A DNA stretch of 64,000 nt from Mycolicibacterium rhodesiae JS60 (GCA_000230935.2 AGIQ01000002.1:992001-1056000); one strand, 5' to 3'. Shown: positions 46,530 through 55,781, numbered from the stretch's first letter. Numbers and translations are program-made. The notes: generated by a model not told the origin, from the sequence alone.

Positions 46530-47567
46530 ATGGCCCACCGCGTCGTGCAGTGGGGCACCGGGGCGGTGGGTGTCGAAGCCATTCGCGGCATCCTCGACCA
46601 CCCGGACCTGGAATTGGTTGGGGTCAAGGTCTATTCCGACGACAAGGTCGGTATCGATGCCGGCGTGTTGGCCGAGCGTGACCCGATCCGCGTCACCGCC
46701 GCCAAGAACGTCGACACCGCAGGCGCCGACGCGGTGCTCTACGCGCCACGCCACCCGTCGGTCGACGAAGCCGCTGCCATCCTGGCGTCCGGCGCCAACC
46801 TGATCACCACGGCGTTCGCGTTCCACCCGGCCCGGATGGCCCCGCATGACCGGGACCGACTGCAGCGGGCGTGCACCGAAGGCAACAGCTCGCTGCATGG
46901 CACCGGACTGAATCCGGGCAACCTCGGCGTCGTTGTCCCGTTGGCGCTGACCGGACTGTCACGCACCATCGAACACGTCAAGGTGCAGGAACGTGCCGAC
47001 TGGTCGGTCTACGACAGCGTCGAGATCACGTTCGACCAGATGCATTTCGGCAGCCCGCTCGACGAAGTGAACACCCAGAGCGACGGCTTGCGGTTCACCA
47101 GTCAGCTTTTCCAGGAACAGGTTTGGCTTCTGGGGGATACCCTCGGTCTCGGCGTCGACCAGGTCAGCACCGACCTGGAGGTGATTGCGGCAAGCGCCGA
47201 TCGCGACGTGTGCGGTCGCACCCTGCGCGCGGGCACGGTCGCCGGACAGCACTGGCGGTGGTCGGGCCTGCGCAACGGCGAGCCCGTCGTGGAAGTCGAA
47301 ACCCTGTGGACCGTGGGGGAGCCCCAGCCGAAGCACTGGCCGACACCCCAACACGGCTGGACCGTCACCATCGAGGGCACGCCCTCGATGCAAGCACATC
47401 TGATGACACTGGCCAGCTTTCGCCGAGACGTTCCGCCAGCCGAACACGTCCGCTCAGCCAGTGTGGCTACCGCGATGCAGGCGGTGAACGCCGTCGGCGC
47501 GGTGTGCAACGCCGCGGCCGGCTTTGTCAGCATGGCCGACCTGCCGCTGAGTCTTTACCGCCGCTGA
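46530..47567 (+). CDS. DapB-like NAD(P)-dependent oxidoreductase
   Basis: This 345-residue protein has an N-terminal Rossmann fold with VVQWGTGAVGVEAIRGILDH at residues 5-24, as in the dihydrodipicolinate reductase N-domain superfamily. Related proteins include 2,4-diaminopentanoate dehydrogenase and other amino-acid-like dehydrogenases; the C-terminal part does not look like true DapB. It follows the 45291 gene by three bases and shares its TetR-controlled promoter. It probably performs a redox step on an amine or keto acid made or used by that partner. Confidence 0.8.
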   Translation: MAHRVVQWGTGAVGVEAIRGILDHPDLELVGVKVYSDDKVGIDAGVLAERDPIRVTAAKNVDTAGADAVLYAPRHPSVDEAAAILASGANLITTAFAFHPARMAPHDRDRLQRACTEGNSSLHGTGLNPGNLGVVVPLALTGLSRTIEHVKVQERADWSVYDSVEITFDQMHFGSPLDEVNTQSDGLRFTSQLFQEQVWLLGDTLGLGVDQVSTDLEVIAASADRDVCGRTLRAGTVAGQHWRWSGLRNGEPVVEVETLWTVGEPQPKHWPTPQHGWTVTIEGTPSMQAHLMTLASFRRDVPPAEHVRSASVATAMQAVNAVGAVCNAAAGFVSMADLPLSLYRR

Positions 47568-47636
47568 AACCGGTTTCGCTGGCCGCGAAGCTCAACTTTC
47601 TCGACGGAAGCACGAACTGCGCGCACACTGGCAGTC

Positions 47637-48038
47637 ATGGACAATAACGGACCGTTCGGGTTCGATCCCGACGATATCGATCGGGTGGTGCGGCAGGCCA
47701 GTGAAGGCCTTCGCGACGCTTTCGGGCAGTTCCTGAACAACTCGGCCGGCAACGCCGGATTCGGCGTGCTGTTCGACGAGTTCACCCGCCGTTCGCGGCC
47801 CCGGACGGAGCCCGAGACCGCTGGGGAGGCCGGCGACGGTGTGTGGGCCATCTACATCACCGACACCGGCGGCAAGGCACATGTCGAGCAGGTCTACCAC
47901 AGCGAACTCGACGCGTTGCGCGCCAACAAGCACAACACCGACGCCAATCGCAGCGTGCGATTCCTGCCGTACGGCATCGACGTCAGCGTCCTCGATGCGC
48001 CGACCATTGCCGACGAGAAGACCGACGAGGCCGACTAG
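47637..48038 (+). CDS. Conserved mycobacterial protein of unknown function
   Basis: This 133-residue acidic protein starts MDNNGPFGFDPDDIDRVVRQ and has a C-terminal segment DGVWAIYITDTGGKAHVEQV followed by an AP2-like short domain (VRFLPYGIDVSVLD). No family was recognised with certainty. It has no signal peptide or membrane helix. Its stop is directly next to the stop of the convergent alcohol dehydrogenase gene. The spacing to the upstream reductase gene (69 bases) suggests its own promoter. Confidence 0.7.
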   Translation: MDNNGPFGFDPDDIDRVVRQASEGLRDAFGQFLNNSAGNAGFGVLFDEFTRRSRPRTEPETAGEAGDGVWAIYITDTGGKAHVEQVYHSELDALRANKHNTDANRSVRFLPYGIDVSVLDAPTIADEKTDEAD

Positions 48039-49052
48039 CTACATCGTCAACACCATGCGGTAACGCGCCCGACCCTGGTCCATGGCGGCGTACGCTTCGG
48101 CGGCCTCGGCCAGCGGAAGCTCCTGGATCCGCGCCCGTACGCCTGACTGCACCGCGAAATGCATGGTGTCCTCCACATCGGCCGACGTGCCCGACGGATG
48201 CCCGACCACGCTGAAATTGCCGAAAATCAGATCACCCGGGGTGACCGGCAGCGGATCGAACGTGGCCCCGACAATCACCAGTTCGCCCTGGGGCGCCAGC
48301 CCCGGGACCGTCGCTGCCATAGCCGCCGAGTTGGCGGCGGTGGCCAGCACCACTTGTGCCCCGCCGAGCGCCTGCATTGCTTCGCCGACGTCACCGGCGG
48401 TTGAGTCGATGTAGTGGTGGGCGCCGAGTTCCTTGGCGTCCTGTTCCTTGCCCGCGCCGCGTGCGATCGCGATCGTCTCGAAACCCATGGCGCGGGCCCA
48501 CTGCACGCCCAGATGCCCGAGTCCGCCGATGCCCAGGACGGCCACGCGATCGCCGGCCACTGCACGGGTGGTGCGCAGCGCGTTGTAGGTCGTCACGCCG
48601 GCGCACCCCATCGGGGCAGCCTCGGCGAACGACAACGCGTCGGGAATCCGGGCCAATGCGGTCCGCGGCGCGATCACCGACTCGGCGTAGCCGCCCGGAT
48701 AGTGCCAGCTGGGCACCTCGAGGTTCACGCACTGCATGAACTGTCCCTTGCGACAGGGCAGACAGGTGTTGCAGTTGCCGCCGAACCAACCGACCGCCAC
48801 TCGGTCTCCGACCGCGAATCCTTCGACACCCGAACCCAATTCGGCGACGGTTCCGGCGATCTCATGGCCGGGGGTGACCGGCCAACTCAGGCCGGGGAAG
48901 GCGCCATTGACGATGGCGTGGTCGGTACCGCACACGCCGCAGGCGTTGACGGCGATGCGTACGTGATCCGCCGGCGGCGACGTGGTGTTCACCTCGGTCA
49001 GTTCCAGCGGTTCCCCGGCTGATTTCACGTGTACCGCGCGGTGAGTGGACAT
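48039..49052 (-). CDS. Zinc-dependent alcohol dehydrogenase
   Basis: This 337-residue enzyme is a medium-chain dehydrogenase/reductase. Catalytic zinc ligands are visible as Cys41 (GVCGTDH) and His63 (PGHE). The structural zinc site has Cys94, Cys97, Cys100 and Cys108. The coenzyme motif is VLGIGGLGHLGVQWARAMG. It oxidises primary or allylic alcohols or reduces aldehydes with NAD(P). The ATG at 49052 was chosen over 49085 because GAGGAG precedes it and the sequence MSTHRAVHVK is the natural start. Confidence 0.92.
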   Translation of the reverse strand: MSTHRAVHVKSAGEPLELTEVNTTSPPADHVRIAVNACGVCGTDHAIVNGAFPGLSWPVTPGHEIAGTVAELGSGVEGFAVGDRVAVGWFGGNCNTCLPCRKGQFMQCVNLEVPSWHYPGGYAESVIAPRTALARIPDALSFAEAAPMGCAGVTTYNALRTTRAVAGDRVAVLGIGGLGHLGVQWARAMGFETIAIARGAGKEQDAKELGAHHYIDSTAGDVGEAMQALGGAQVVLATAANSAAMAATVPGLAPQGELVIVGATFDPLPVTPGDLIFGNFSVVGHPSGTSADVEDTMHFAVQSGVRARIQELPLAEAAEAYAAMDQGRARYRMVLTM

Positions 49053-49105
49053 CGCTCTCCTCGGTTGGGCTGGGTCTGCTGACATTAACTCAGAAGAAGT
49101 CGGTC

Positions 49106-49354
49106 ATGAGGAAATCCACCATCGTTGCGACCCTTGCCGGTGCCCTGACAGCCGTCGGGCTGGGCATGGCCGGTGTCGCCGAGGCTTCCGACGCCGCACC
49201 GTCCTGCCCGACGGCGTATGAGTGTTTCCAGGACGGCCCGGACCCTCAGGTGCCCTACGGCACCGACTCGTCGGTTCCCTATGGCGTCGGAAACTGGAAC
49301 AGCCCCGTGCCGCGCGGGCGCGGATCTAGCCCATACTCCGGTGGGGCGTACTGA
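49106..49354 (+). CDS. Small exported protein
   Basis: This 82-residue protein has a signal peptide (about residues 1-28, ending VAEAS) and a mature part of about 54 residues rich in Pro, Gly, Tyr and Ser with two Cys (CPTAYEC) that could form a disulphide. The repeated VPYG units are notable. The function is unknown. The gene is divergent from the alcohol dehydrogenase gene and is followed by a palindrome TTGAGCTCAA at its 3' end. Confidence 0.7.
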   Translation: MRKSTIVATLAGALTAVGLGMAGVAEASDAAPSCPTAYECFQDGPDPQVPYGTDSSVPYGVGNWNSPVPRGRGSSPYSGGAY

Positions 49355-49366
49355 GTTAGCTTGAGC

Positions 49367-50818
49367 TCAAACGGTTTTCAGCCCGGAATGCCCCGGGACA
49401 TGCAGATAACCGTTGGGGTCGGCTTCATCCCACACCGCGGCGTAGATGTCCGCCTTCAACGCCTGCGCCTCGTCTTCGACGTTCAGCAGGTCCGCGAGCT
49501 GGTCGTAGCCGTAGTACAGGATCGACAGTGGTGTCGTTGTCAACAGGAGACTGTTGATCGCCGCCTGTGAGGTGTCCCGGTGGCCGAGTGCCGCCTGGTA
49601 GAAGGCGGGCAGCAAATTGGCGATCGAAACCACGCCACCCAGGCCGGGGGCCATCTGGGAAATCCGCCAGCTCGCTTCATAGATCTCACGTACGAAGGGC
49701 TTCGATTCCTCGGGAACCAGTGCGACCAAGGCCTTTTCGATGTCGTATGTCGCTGCGGGCATCCCGATGGGCTTCGGGTCGTCTGCGCGGAACGGATCCG
49801 GGTTATCGGGCACGTCGATGGTCGGCAGCGCGGCCGCGGCGGCTGTCGGCGTCACCGCGGCGGCGAGCTGCGTGGTGGCCGCCTCCGGTGTCACCTGATC
49901 CGGCGGCGGGGTCGTCGTCGACAGTGGCAATCCGGATTCGCCGCGGTTGTGCAGCAACGCAAACGGGTCGAGGAGGTTCCACAACGAGCTGATGAACCAG
50001 GTCTGCAGCTGCAGGGCCGGTGCTTCCAGGTTGAGGACGTCGGCAATCTCGTTGTAGCCGTAGTACAGCACCGCGATCGGGTGGATCGTGACGATCAGGT
50101 TGTTGATCACCCGCTGGGCTGCCGCCTTGTCGCCTTCGAACGCGCTGGGCAGGTCGGTCACGATATTAGTCAACGGGACGACCACGTTGACCCACGGAAT
50201 CATCTGCGTCAGGCGGTACCCGAGCTCGAATCCCTCACGGGCGACGGCCTTTACCTGGTTTGGGAAGACGGCCATGAAGGACTCTTCGAGTGTCCAGATC
50301 GGACCCGGCATGTCTTGGGGCGCCGGCTCGGGCGGCATCCACCGGAACGGGTTCCAGAACGCCGTCGCGGGATCGACGGTGGCGGCGGCGGTCACCGTGG
50401 GGGTGGCAGCGGCGGTCACCGCTGCGGTGGTTTCGGTGGTCGTCGACGGGGTAGCCGCGGCCGGCCGCGCCGCCGCGTGCCCGGTGAACAAACCCTTGAG
50501 CTTGTCGACCTGGGCGGCCTCGAATTCGGCTGCGGTGATCTTGGCGCTCGTGGCCTTCGCCGTGACCGAACTGGTGTCGGAAGCGGCTGCGCTGCTGGGC
50601 TTGTCGTTCGTCTTGGAGGTCGGCTTGGCGCGCTTGGTGTTGCCGGTGGCGGACTTCTTGGGTCCCGCATCGGATTTTGCCGAGTCGGATGCGCTCGATG
50701 AGTCGGATTTGCCGGTATCGGCGCTTGCTACGCCCTGGCCCGCCGCGGCAATGGCCGCGCCTACGCCGACCGCAACGGCGACCCCGCCGACGTAACCGAC
50801 GTACTTATTCGACCCCAT
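49367..50818 (-). CDS. Exported mycobacterial protein with conserved leader
   Basis: This 483-residue protein begins with MGSNKYVGYVGGVAVAVGVG, a signal sequence ending near ASADTG, then a Ser/Lys/Thr-rich spacer (about 35-90). Two related segments of about 140 residues follow; both include EAPALQLQTWF-like or NVEDEAQAL-like stretches and the sentence LYYGYN/LYYGYD. This internal duplication is visible. It shares the leader pattern with the exported protein at 15708-17510. The ATG at 50818 was chosen over the GTG-like start 30 bases upstream because of the leader and a GAAGGGG ribosome-binding site. Confidence 0.7.
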   Translation of the reverse strand: MGSNKYVGYVGGVAVAVGVGAAIAAAGQGVASADTGKSDSSSASDSAKSDAGPKKSATGNTKRAKPTSKTNDKPSSAAASDTSSVTAKATSAKITAAEFEAAQVDKLKGLFTGHAAARPAAATPSTTTETTAAVTAAATPTVTAAATVDPATAFWNPFRWMPPEPAPQDMPGPIWTLEESFMAVFPNQVKAVAREGFELGYRLTQMIPWVNVVVPLTNIVTDLPSAFEGDKAAAQRVINNLIVTIHPIAVLYYGYNEIADVLNLEAPALQLQTWFISSLWNLLDPFALLHNRGESGLPLSTTTPPPDQVTPEAATTQLAAAVTPTAAAAALPTIDVPDNPDPFRADDPKPIGMPAATYDIEKALVALVPEESKPFVREIYEASWRISQMAPGLGGVVSIANLLPAFYQAALGHRDTSQAAINSLLLTTTPLSILYYGYDQLADLLNVEDEAQALKADIYAAVWDEADPNGYLHVPGHSGLKTV

Positions 50819-51312
50819 TTGCTGACCCCTTCGCTGGTTCAAGGGCATGGTAGACGACCGGCCAGGTCAGGGCCACCCCAAACCATGAATAGCACGATTC
50901 GGGATGCTTGCCCTTGGTCGACAATCGGGTTACTCAACGCACTCCCACGAGGTCGGTGTGTCCGCCGTACCCGGCTCAGAATCCGAGGTCATCGCGTGTT
51001 TGCGCGGCCGCCGGTGGGTGGTGTCGCGGTCGCCTGAACCCGCCGACTCGGATTAGCGGATCGCTCGGCTGCCCGTCGGCGTGGCGCCGTCAATATTTGC
51101 GAGATGTCGACCGTCTCGCTCAACGGGGGTTGTGACCCGCTCGCTGCGACACAGCACAGTGCTTTGCGGGCTGGCCGAGGCGTCTGCGGGGACGTGTTTG
51201 TGCAGCTCATTGGTCATTTTTGCGGGATCGGCAACGACGGTTAACGGCTAATGTTCCGCGGCACCGACCCCGGATACACCGACCGCAAGGAATCGCCTCT
51301 ATGGTTTAGCCC
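50819..51312. other. Intergenic region, 494 bases, no gene seen
   Basis: No frame here has a plausible start, codon pattern and ribosome-binding site together. It separates the divergent exported protein and GH16 genes, so it holds promoters for both, but no clear -10 box could be chosen. No strong inverted repeat was found. Confidence 0.5.
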
Positions 51313-52149
51313 GTGCCTGATATTGATCGTCGAAGTCTGATGCTGATGGCGGGGTTCGGTGCTGTCGCCGCCGCCCTGCCCATGCCCGTGGCCGGAGCTA
51401 CCCCCGCCACCCGCCCGCAAGCACCGGCGCCCAATGCCGCCACCCCGGCTTTCCTTTTCTATGACGAGTTCGATGGTCCGGCCGGCTCGGCCCCCGACGC
51501 CGCGAAGTGGCACATGGCGCAGCGGCGCGAAACCATCAAGAATCCGGTGTTCTGGGACCGGCCCGAGAACATGGGGCAATACCGCGACGACCGCCAGCAC
51601 GTCTTCCTCGACGGCAATTCGAATCTGGTGATCCGTGCGACGCGCGACAACAACAAGTACATCAGCGGCAAGGTCATCGGAAACTCGTGGGGCGGAATCG
51701 GAACCACGTGGGAAGCCCGAATCAAGTTCAACTGCCTGACTGCGGGCGCCTGGCCGGCCTGGTGGCTGATGAACGATCACCCCGAGGTGGGTGGCGAGGT
51801 CGACCTGGTCGAGTGGTACGGAAACGGGGAATGGCCCTCCGGGACAACGGTTCACGCCCGTCTGGACGGCACGTCGTTCGCGACGATGCCGTTCGGGGTG
51901 GACAGCAATTGGCATACCTGGCGCGTCACGTGGAACGACTCGGGGATGTACTTCTGGCGGGATTACGTCGACGGCGCCGAGCCGTACTTCAGCGTCCCGG
52001 CCAACTCGCTGGACGATTGGCCATTCAATCTCCCTGACTACCGGATGTTCCCGGTGCTGAACCTGGCCGTGAGTGGCTCCGGCGGCGGGGATCCTCGGCC
52101 GGGTAACTACCCGGCCGAGATGCTCGTCGACTACGTACGGGTCTGGTAA
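51313..52149 (+). CDS. Tat-exported GH16 beta-glucanase
   Basis: This 278-residue protein belongs to glycoside hydrolase family 16 (laminarinase-like). The catalytic stretch GEVDLVEWYG holds Glu162, Asp164 and Glu167 in the ExDxxE pattern. The N-terminus has a twin-arginine signal DRRSLMLMAGFG, cut near VAGA. It closely resembles the recalled M. tuberculosis Rv0315 beta-1,3-glucanase, including IGTTWEARIKFNCL and FPVLNLAV. It is exported folded through the Tat pathway and cleaves beta-1,3-glucans. The start is a GTG at 51313. Confidence 0.92.
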   Translation: MPDIDRRSLMLMAGFGAVAAALPMPVAGATPATRPQAPAPNAATPAFLFYDEFDGPAGSAPDAAKWHMAQRRETIKNPVFWDRPENMGQYRDDRQHVFLDGNSNLVIRATRDNNKYISGKVIGNSWGGIGTTWEARIKFNCLTAGAWPAWWLMNDHPEVGGEVDLVEWYGNGEWPSGTTVHARLDGTSFATMPFGVDSNWHTWRVTWNDSGMYFWRDYVDGAEPYFSVPANSLDDWPFNLPDYRMFPVLNLAVSGSGGGDPRPGNYPAEMLVDYVRVW

Positions 52150-52180
52150 CTCTCGCAGGGAAGAGAACAGGCAGGTCGGG

Positions 52181-53281
52181 CTAGGTCATCCCCGCCGCGA
52201 TCGCCTCGTCGACCTCGGCGGCGCGGACAGCCATCTCGGCGTGTGCCTTGTCCAGATCCTCGGCCTGATCTTCGTCGGCCTTCATCAGGGTCTCGATGTC
52301 GAAGTTGGCCATGTCGTGAACGCCCATGTCGCGGAAGGCGGTCTGCACCTTGTCGCCCCACAGCCCGATGTCCTTGACGATCGGCACGATGCGGCTGAAC
52401 AGGTGTGAACGGAACTGGATCATCAGCGGTGACGTGTCGACCCACTCGGCGCACGCTTTGACGTCCATGCCGAGGGTTTCGAAGACCTCTTCGCCGCGGA
52501 ACCGGTCGCGCATCAGATAGCAGGCGTCGACGACGAATTCTTCACGCTCGGCCCGTTCGGCATCGGTCAGCTCGGAGTAGTAGTCCTTCAACGAGATTCG
52601 GCCGAAGGCGACGTGGCGGGCTTCGTCTTGCATGACGTATGCCAGCACCTGCTTGGCCAGTGAGTCCGGCGCCGCCATGTCACGCAGTACGCCGAAGGCG
52701 GCCAGGGCGAGCCCTTCGATGAGGACCTGCATGCCGAGGTAGGGCATGTCCCAACGGGAGTCGCGCAGGGTGTCTTCCAGCAGGGAGGTCAGGTTCTTGT
52801 TGATCGGGTAGGCCAGCCCGACCTTCTCTTGCAGGAATCGGGAGAACGCCTCGACGTGCCGGGCCTCGTCCATGGTCTGCGTGGCGGCGTAGAACTTCGC
52901 ATCCAGGTCCGGGACAACCTCGACGATCTTGGCCGCGCACACCATCGCGCCCTGCTCTCCGTGCAGGAACTGCGAGAACTGCCAGGACTGGAAGTGCTGG
53001 CGCATCTCGGCGCGACGTGACTCGTCGGCGGCGTCCCACATCGGGCTGCCGAACAGCGGATGAAACTCGTCCGGCAACCCCACGGGGTTCATCGGGTCGA
53101 CGTCTTGGGCCCAGTCGATGCGGGACTGGGCATCCCACTGCTTGTCCTTGCCCTTCTGATACAGGGACAGGAGCCGGGCGCGCCCCTCGTCGTACTCCCA
53201 GGTGAACCGCGCGTCGCCACCACTGGAGACATTCCATGACATGGGACTGGGGACCTCGGTGTACTTGTCCTTGGTGGTCAT
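52181..53281 (-). CDS. Ferritin-like di-iron oxidase
   Basis: This 366-residue helical protein carries a complete carboxylate-bridged di-iron site: Glu109 (HGEQGAM), Glu139 and His142 (DEARHVEAF), Glu189 (LIEGLAL), Glu220 and His223 (DEARHVAFG). Two DEARH motifs define the ferritin-like superfamily used by ribonucleotide reductase R2-like and AurF-like N-oxygenases. It likely oxidises a small substrate with O2; the substrate is unknown. It stands alone. The ATG at 53281 is followed by MTTKDKYTEVPSPMSW. Confidence 0.85.
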   Translation of the reverse strand: MTTKDKYTEVPSPMSWNVSSGGDARFTWEYDEGRARLLSLYQKGKDKQWDAQSRIDWAQDVDPMNPVGLPDEFHPLFGSPMWDAADESRRAEMRQHFQSWQFSQFLHGEQGAMVCAAKIVEVVPDLDAKFYAATQTMDEARHVEAFSRFLQEKVGLAYPINKNLTSLLEDTLRDSRWDMPYLGMQVLIEGLALAAFGVLRDMAAPDSLAKQVLAYVMQDEARHVAFGRISLKDYYSELTDAERAEREEFVVDACYLMRDRFRGEEVFETLGMDVKACAEWVDTSPLMIQFRSHLFSRIVPIVKDIGLWGDKVQTAFRDMGVHDMANFDIETLMKADEDQAEDLDKAHAEMAVRAAEVDEAIAAGMT

Positions 53282-53376
53282 GAGCTGCCTTTCTCCCCGA
53301 GGTGGTGATCTGCTTCACACTGCGCCGGGTTCGGCGGCGCCGTCAAGGACGAACGGAAAATGCAGTAGCTGACTAC

Positions 53377-53631
53377 TCAGTGCGACTTCCAGTGGTCGTC
53401 GAGCAGCGTGGACCAGGCGTGACTGACCTGCTTCCACTCGTCTGGACACAGCTGCGCACGCTCCTGCGGGAGTCCACCCTCGGTCACCATGTCGGCGTTG
53501 GCCTCGGGGTTGGACCCGTGTCAGGGCTCAGAGCTGTTGGCGGCTGCCAACCTGAGCTGCCTGGCAATCAGGAACAGCGGGAACGACACGCTGATCGCGA
53601 TCAAGAAGCTGGCTGCGACGTAGGCCCACAC
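53377..53631 (-). pseudogene. DUF2834-like remnant with in-frame stop
   Basis: Reading leftwards from a GTG at 53631, one frame gives VWAYVAASFLIAISVSFPLF and then LIARQLRLAAANSSEP before a TGA at 53521-53523. The same frame continues after the stop with EANADMVTEGGLPQERAQLC and ends at 53377. The first part resembles the C-terminal helix of DUF2834 membrane proteins and the second looks like real coding sequence, so this is probably a gene broken by a nonsense change and missing its 5' part. The rest of the 506-base gap (53282-53787) shows no other gene. Confidence 0.4.
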
Positions 53632-53787
53632 ATAGCGGACCCGTACTCGATAACCGTGAGATCGACGTCATCGACGGATTATGCGCGAAGCGGCCGGGCG
53701 CGGTTCAGAAGTCCCAGATCGGACTGGATGGCCTGCGATCATCCCGGTCTCCATCACCAGAGACTTGGGGCGGGCTATTTTCTCCGG

Positions 53788-54474
53788 ATGGCTTTCTCAT
53801 ATGACCCCCGCGAACTGATCGGGCGCGCGGTGGGCGCTGCACGTATGGGTCTCGACGTCTACAGCTGGGCCGAGGAGCAGGTCGTCGGTGCCATCCGGCA
53901 CGGACTCGATTCGCTCGACCCTGCCGAGGCGCTCGAGGATGCCGCATCCGAGGCGGGGTCGGAGGCATCAGTGCCAGACCCTGACTCGCTCGTCGGGAAG
54001 ATGAGCCGACTGTTGGACCGCGCGCTCGACCAGAACACCAGGGGTAGTCAGGTCGAGCTCTACCATCACCTGCTCGATCAGCTTGTCGCCGACGAGGCGC
54101 GCATCCTGGGTGCGCTGTCCGACGGGTCGTCGTCGCCGATGGTGAACGTCTACACCTGGCTCAGTCCGCGGGTGCCGGGGCGCGCCGCGTTAGAGCACGC
54201 CTCGCTGATCGGTCGGACCGCGAATGTGGCTCTGCCGCAGATGGTTCCGCAGTACGTCAGTCATCTGCTGTCACTCGGCCTCGTCGAAGCGGGGCCCGAA
54301 GACCCCGCACTGGCCACTGAGTACGAGGTGCTGATGGCCGAGACGGCGGTGCTCGCGGCCATCAAGAGTGCGTCGCGGGGCCCGCTGACCGCCAAGGTCG
54401 ACAAGTCGACGCTGACGCTGTCGTCGCTGGGCGTTTCGCTGTGGGAGGCCGCCACCGGGGAAGTCGGTCAGTGA
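53788..54474 (+). CDS. Abi-alpha-like (DUF4393) protein
   Basis: This 228-residue protein has a central segment QLVADEARILGALSDGSSSP and then PQYVSHLLSLGLVEAG, which resembles the Abi-alpha/DUF4393 domain first seen in a lactococcal abortive-infection gene. That resemblance is from memory and weak. The frame is open far upstream, but the ATG at 53788 (MAFSYDPRELIGRAVGAARM) is the natural start. Its stop overlaps the GTG start of the DUF445 gene (GTGA), so the two are coupled. A defence role is possible but unproven. Confidence 0.55.
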   Translation: MAFSYDPRELIGRAVGAARMGLDVYSWAEEQVVGAIRHGLDSLDPAEALEDAASEAGSEASVPDPDSLVGKMSRLLDRALDQNTRGSQVELYHHLLDQLVADEARILGALSDGSSSPMVNVYTWLSPRVPGRAALEHASLIGRTANVALPQMVPQYVSHLLSLGLVEAGPEDPALATEYEVLMAETAVLAAIKSASRGPLTAKVDKSTLTLSSLGVSLWEAATGEVGQ

Positions 54475-55739
54475 GCTCCGCGTCGCCCGTGCTTCTGGCC
54501 CTCTCGAGTTGGACCGAGATCAAGGCCGACTTCAGCGCCTACTGGCTGGTGTATCTGTCGATGCCGTTCGTCGCGGCCTTCGTCGGGTGGAGCACTAAAA
54601 TCGTTGCACTCGAAATGCTCTATCGTCCCATCGAATTCAGAGGTTGGGGTCCGTTCGGATGGCAGGGTATCGTGCCGCGCCGGGCGGGCAAGGTCGGTTC
54701 GAAGACCATCGATCTGCTGACGGCCAACCTGCTGAAACCCGAAGAGCTGCTGGACCGTATCGACGCCAACGAAGCGGTCGACGCGCTGCGCGGTCCGCTC
54801 GCCGAGGCGATCGACGACATCTCCCGTGACCTCGCCGACGAGATTCGCCCAGGCTTGTGGGATGCCCTGCCGGAATCCGCCAGGCGCGGGATCCAGGAGC
54901 GTATGCACAAGCAGGCGCCTCAGATCGTCGAGAACATGCTGACCGAGATGAAAGCCGACCTTCCGCGCTATCTCGATCTGCACTTCATGGCCGTGACGGC
55001 GCTGGTGCGCAACAAGGAGAAGCTCGTCAAGCTGATGCGCAGCGTCACCACCGATGCCATGGCGTTCGTGCGGCGCAGCGGCATCTACTTCGGCCTGGTG
55101 ATCGGTCTGGTACAGATGGTGGCGTGGGCGCTGTTCAAGAACCCATGGATCATGCCGGCGTTTGGTTTCGCGGTCGGTTTCATCAGCGACTACATCGCGT
55201 TGAACATGCTCTTCCGGCCGATGCACCCGCGAAAGTTCCTGGGGTTCATCCCCTTTCAGGGGCTGCTCCATGCCGAGCGCGACAAGATCACCCGTGACTA
55301 CGCCAAGATCCTGGCCGACGATCTGTTCTCACCCGAGCTGATGTTCGACGCGATCATCAAAGGCCCCGGCTCGGACAAGCTGTTCGCGCTGGCGGCCAAG
55401 GAAATCGACGCCGCCATCGACGCCCAGACCGGAGTTGCGCGACCGATGGTCACCCTGGCAGTCGGTACCCAGCGATACCGGGCATTGAAGGACCGCGTCG
55501 TCGCTCTGGTGTTGGAGCGGCTGCCGGATACATTGCTGGAGGCGCAGGAGTACGCAGCGAATGCGTTGAATCTCGAGCAGGTCGTCATCGACAAGATGAG
55601 TCGACTGACCGAGGAGGAGTACGAGTCGATCCTGCGTCCGGTGTTCAAGGACGACGAGCCGTTGATGATCGCGGTCGGCGCAGTGCTCGGTGGCGTGGTC
55701 GGTGAGCTTCAAGTGCAGATCATCGAATTCTTCACCTGA
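54471..55739 (+). CDS. DUF445 membrane protein
   Basis: This 422-residue protein fits the DUF445 (YheB-like) family: an N-terminal helix (MPFVAAFVGWSTKIVALEML), the repeat-like NMLFRPMHPRKFLGFIPFQG near residue 245 mirroring MLYRPIEFRGWGPFGWQG near residue 45, a central pair of helices and a C-terminal membrane helix. The two similar segments show internal duplication, typical of the family. Function unknown. The GTG at 54471 overlaps the upstream stop. It is the last chromosomal gene before the integrated element. Confidence 0.85.
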   Translation: MSSASPVLLALSSWTEIKADFSAYWLVYLSMPFVAAFVGWSTKIVALEMLYRPIEFRGWGPFGWQGIVPRRAGKVGSKTIDLLTANLLKPEELLDRIDANEAVDALRGPLAEAIDDISRDLADEIRPGLWDALPESARRGIQERMHKQAPQIVENMLTEMKADLPRYLDLHFMAVTALVRNKEKLVKLMRSVTTDAMAFVRRSGIYFGLVIGLVQMVAWALFKNPWIMPAFGFAVGFISDYIALNMLFRPMHPRKFLGFIPFQGLLHAERDKITRDYAKILADDLFSPELMFDAIIKGPGSDKLFALAAKEIDAAIDAQTGVARPMVTLAVGTQRYRALKDRVVALVLERLPDTLLEAQEYAANALNLEQVVIDKMSRLTEEEYESILRPVFKDDEPLMIAVGAVLGGVVGELQVQIIEFFT

Positions 55740-55781
55740 GTTGGGTGGGGGCAGCGCCTGTCAACGTCGAGCCGACGACGG

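Noticed and set aside
53302..53787. Long N-terminal extension of the Abi-alpha-like protein
   Set aside because: The extension lacks codon bias and lies opposite the DUF2834-like remnant; MAFSYDPREL is a natural start.
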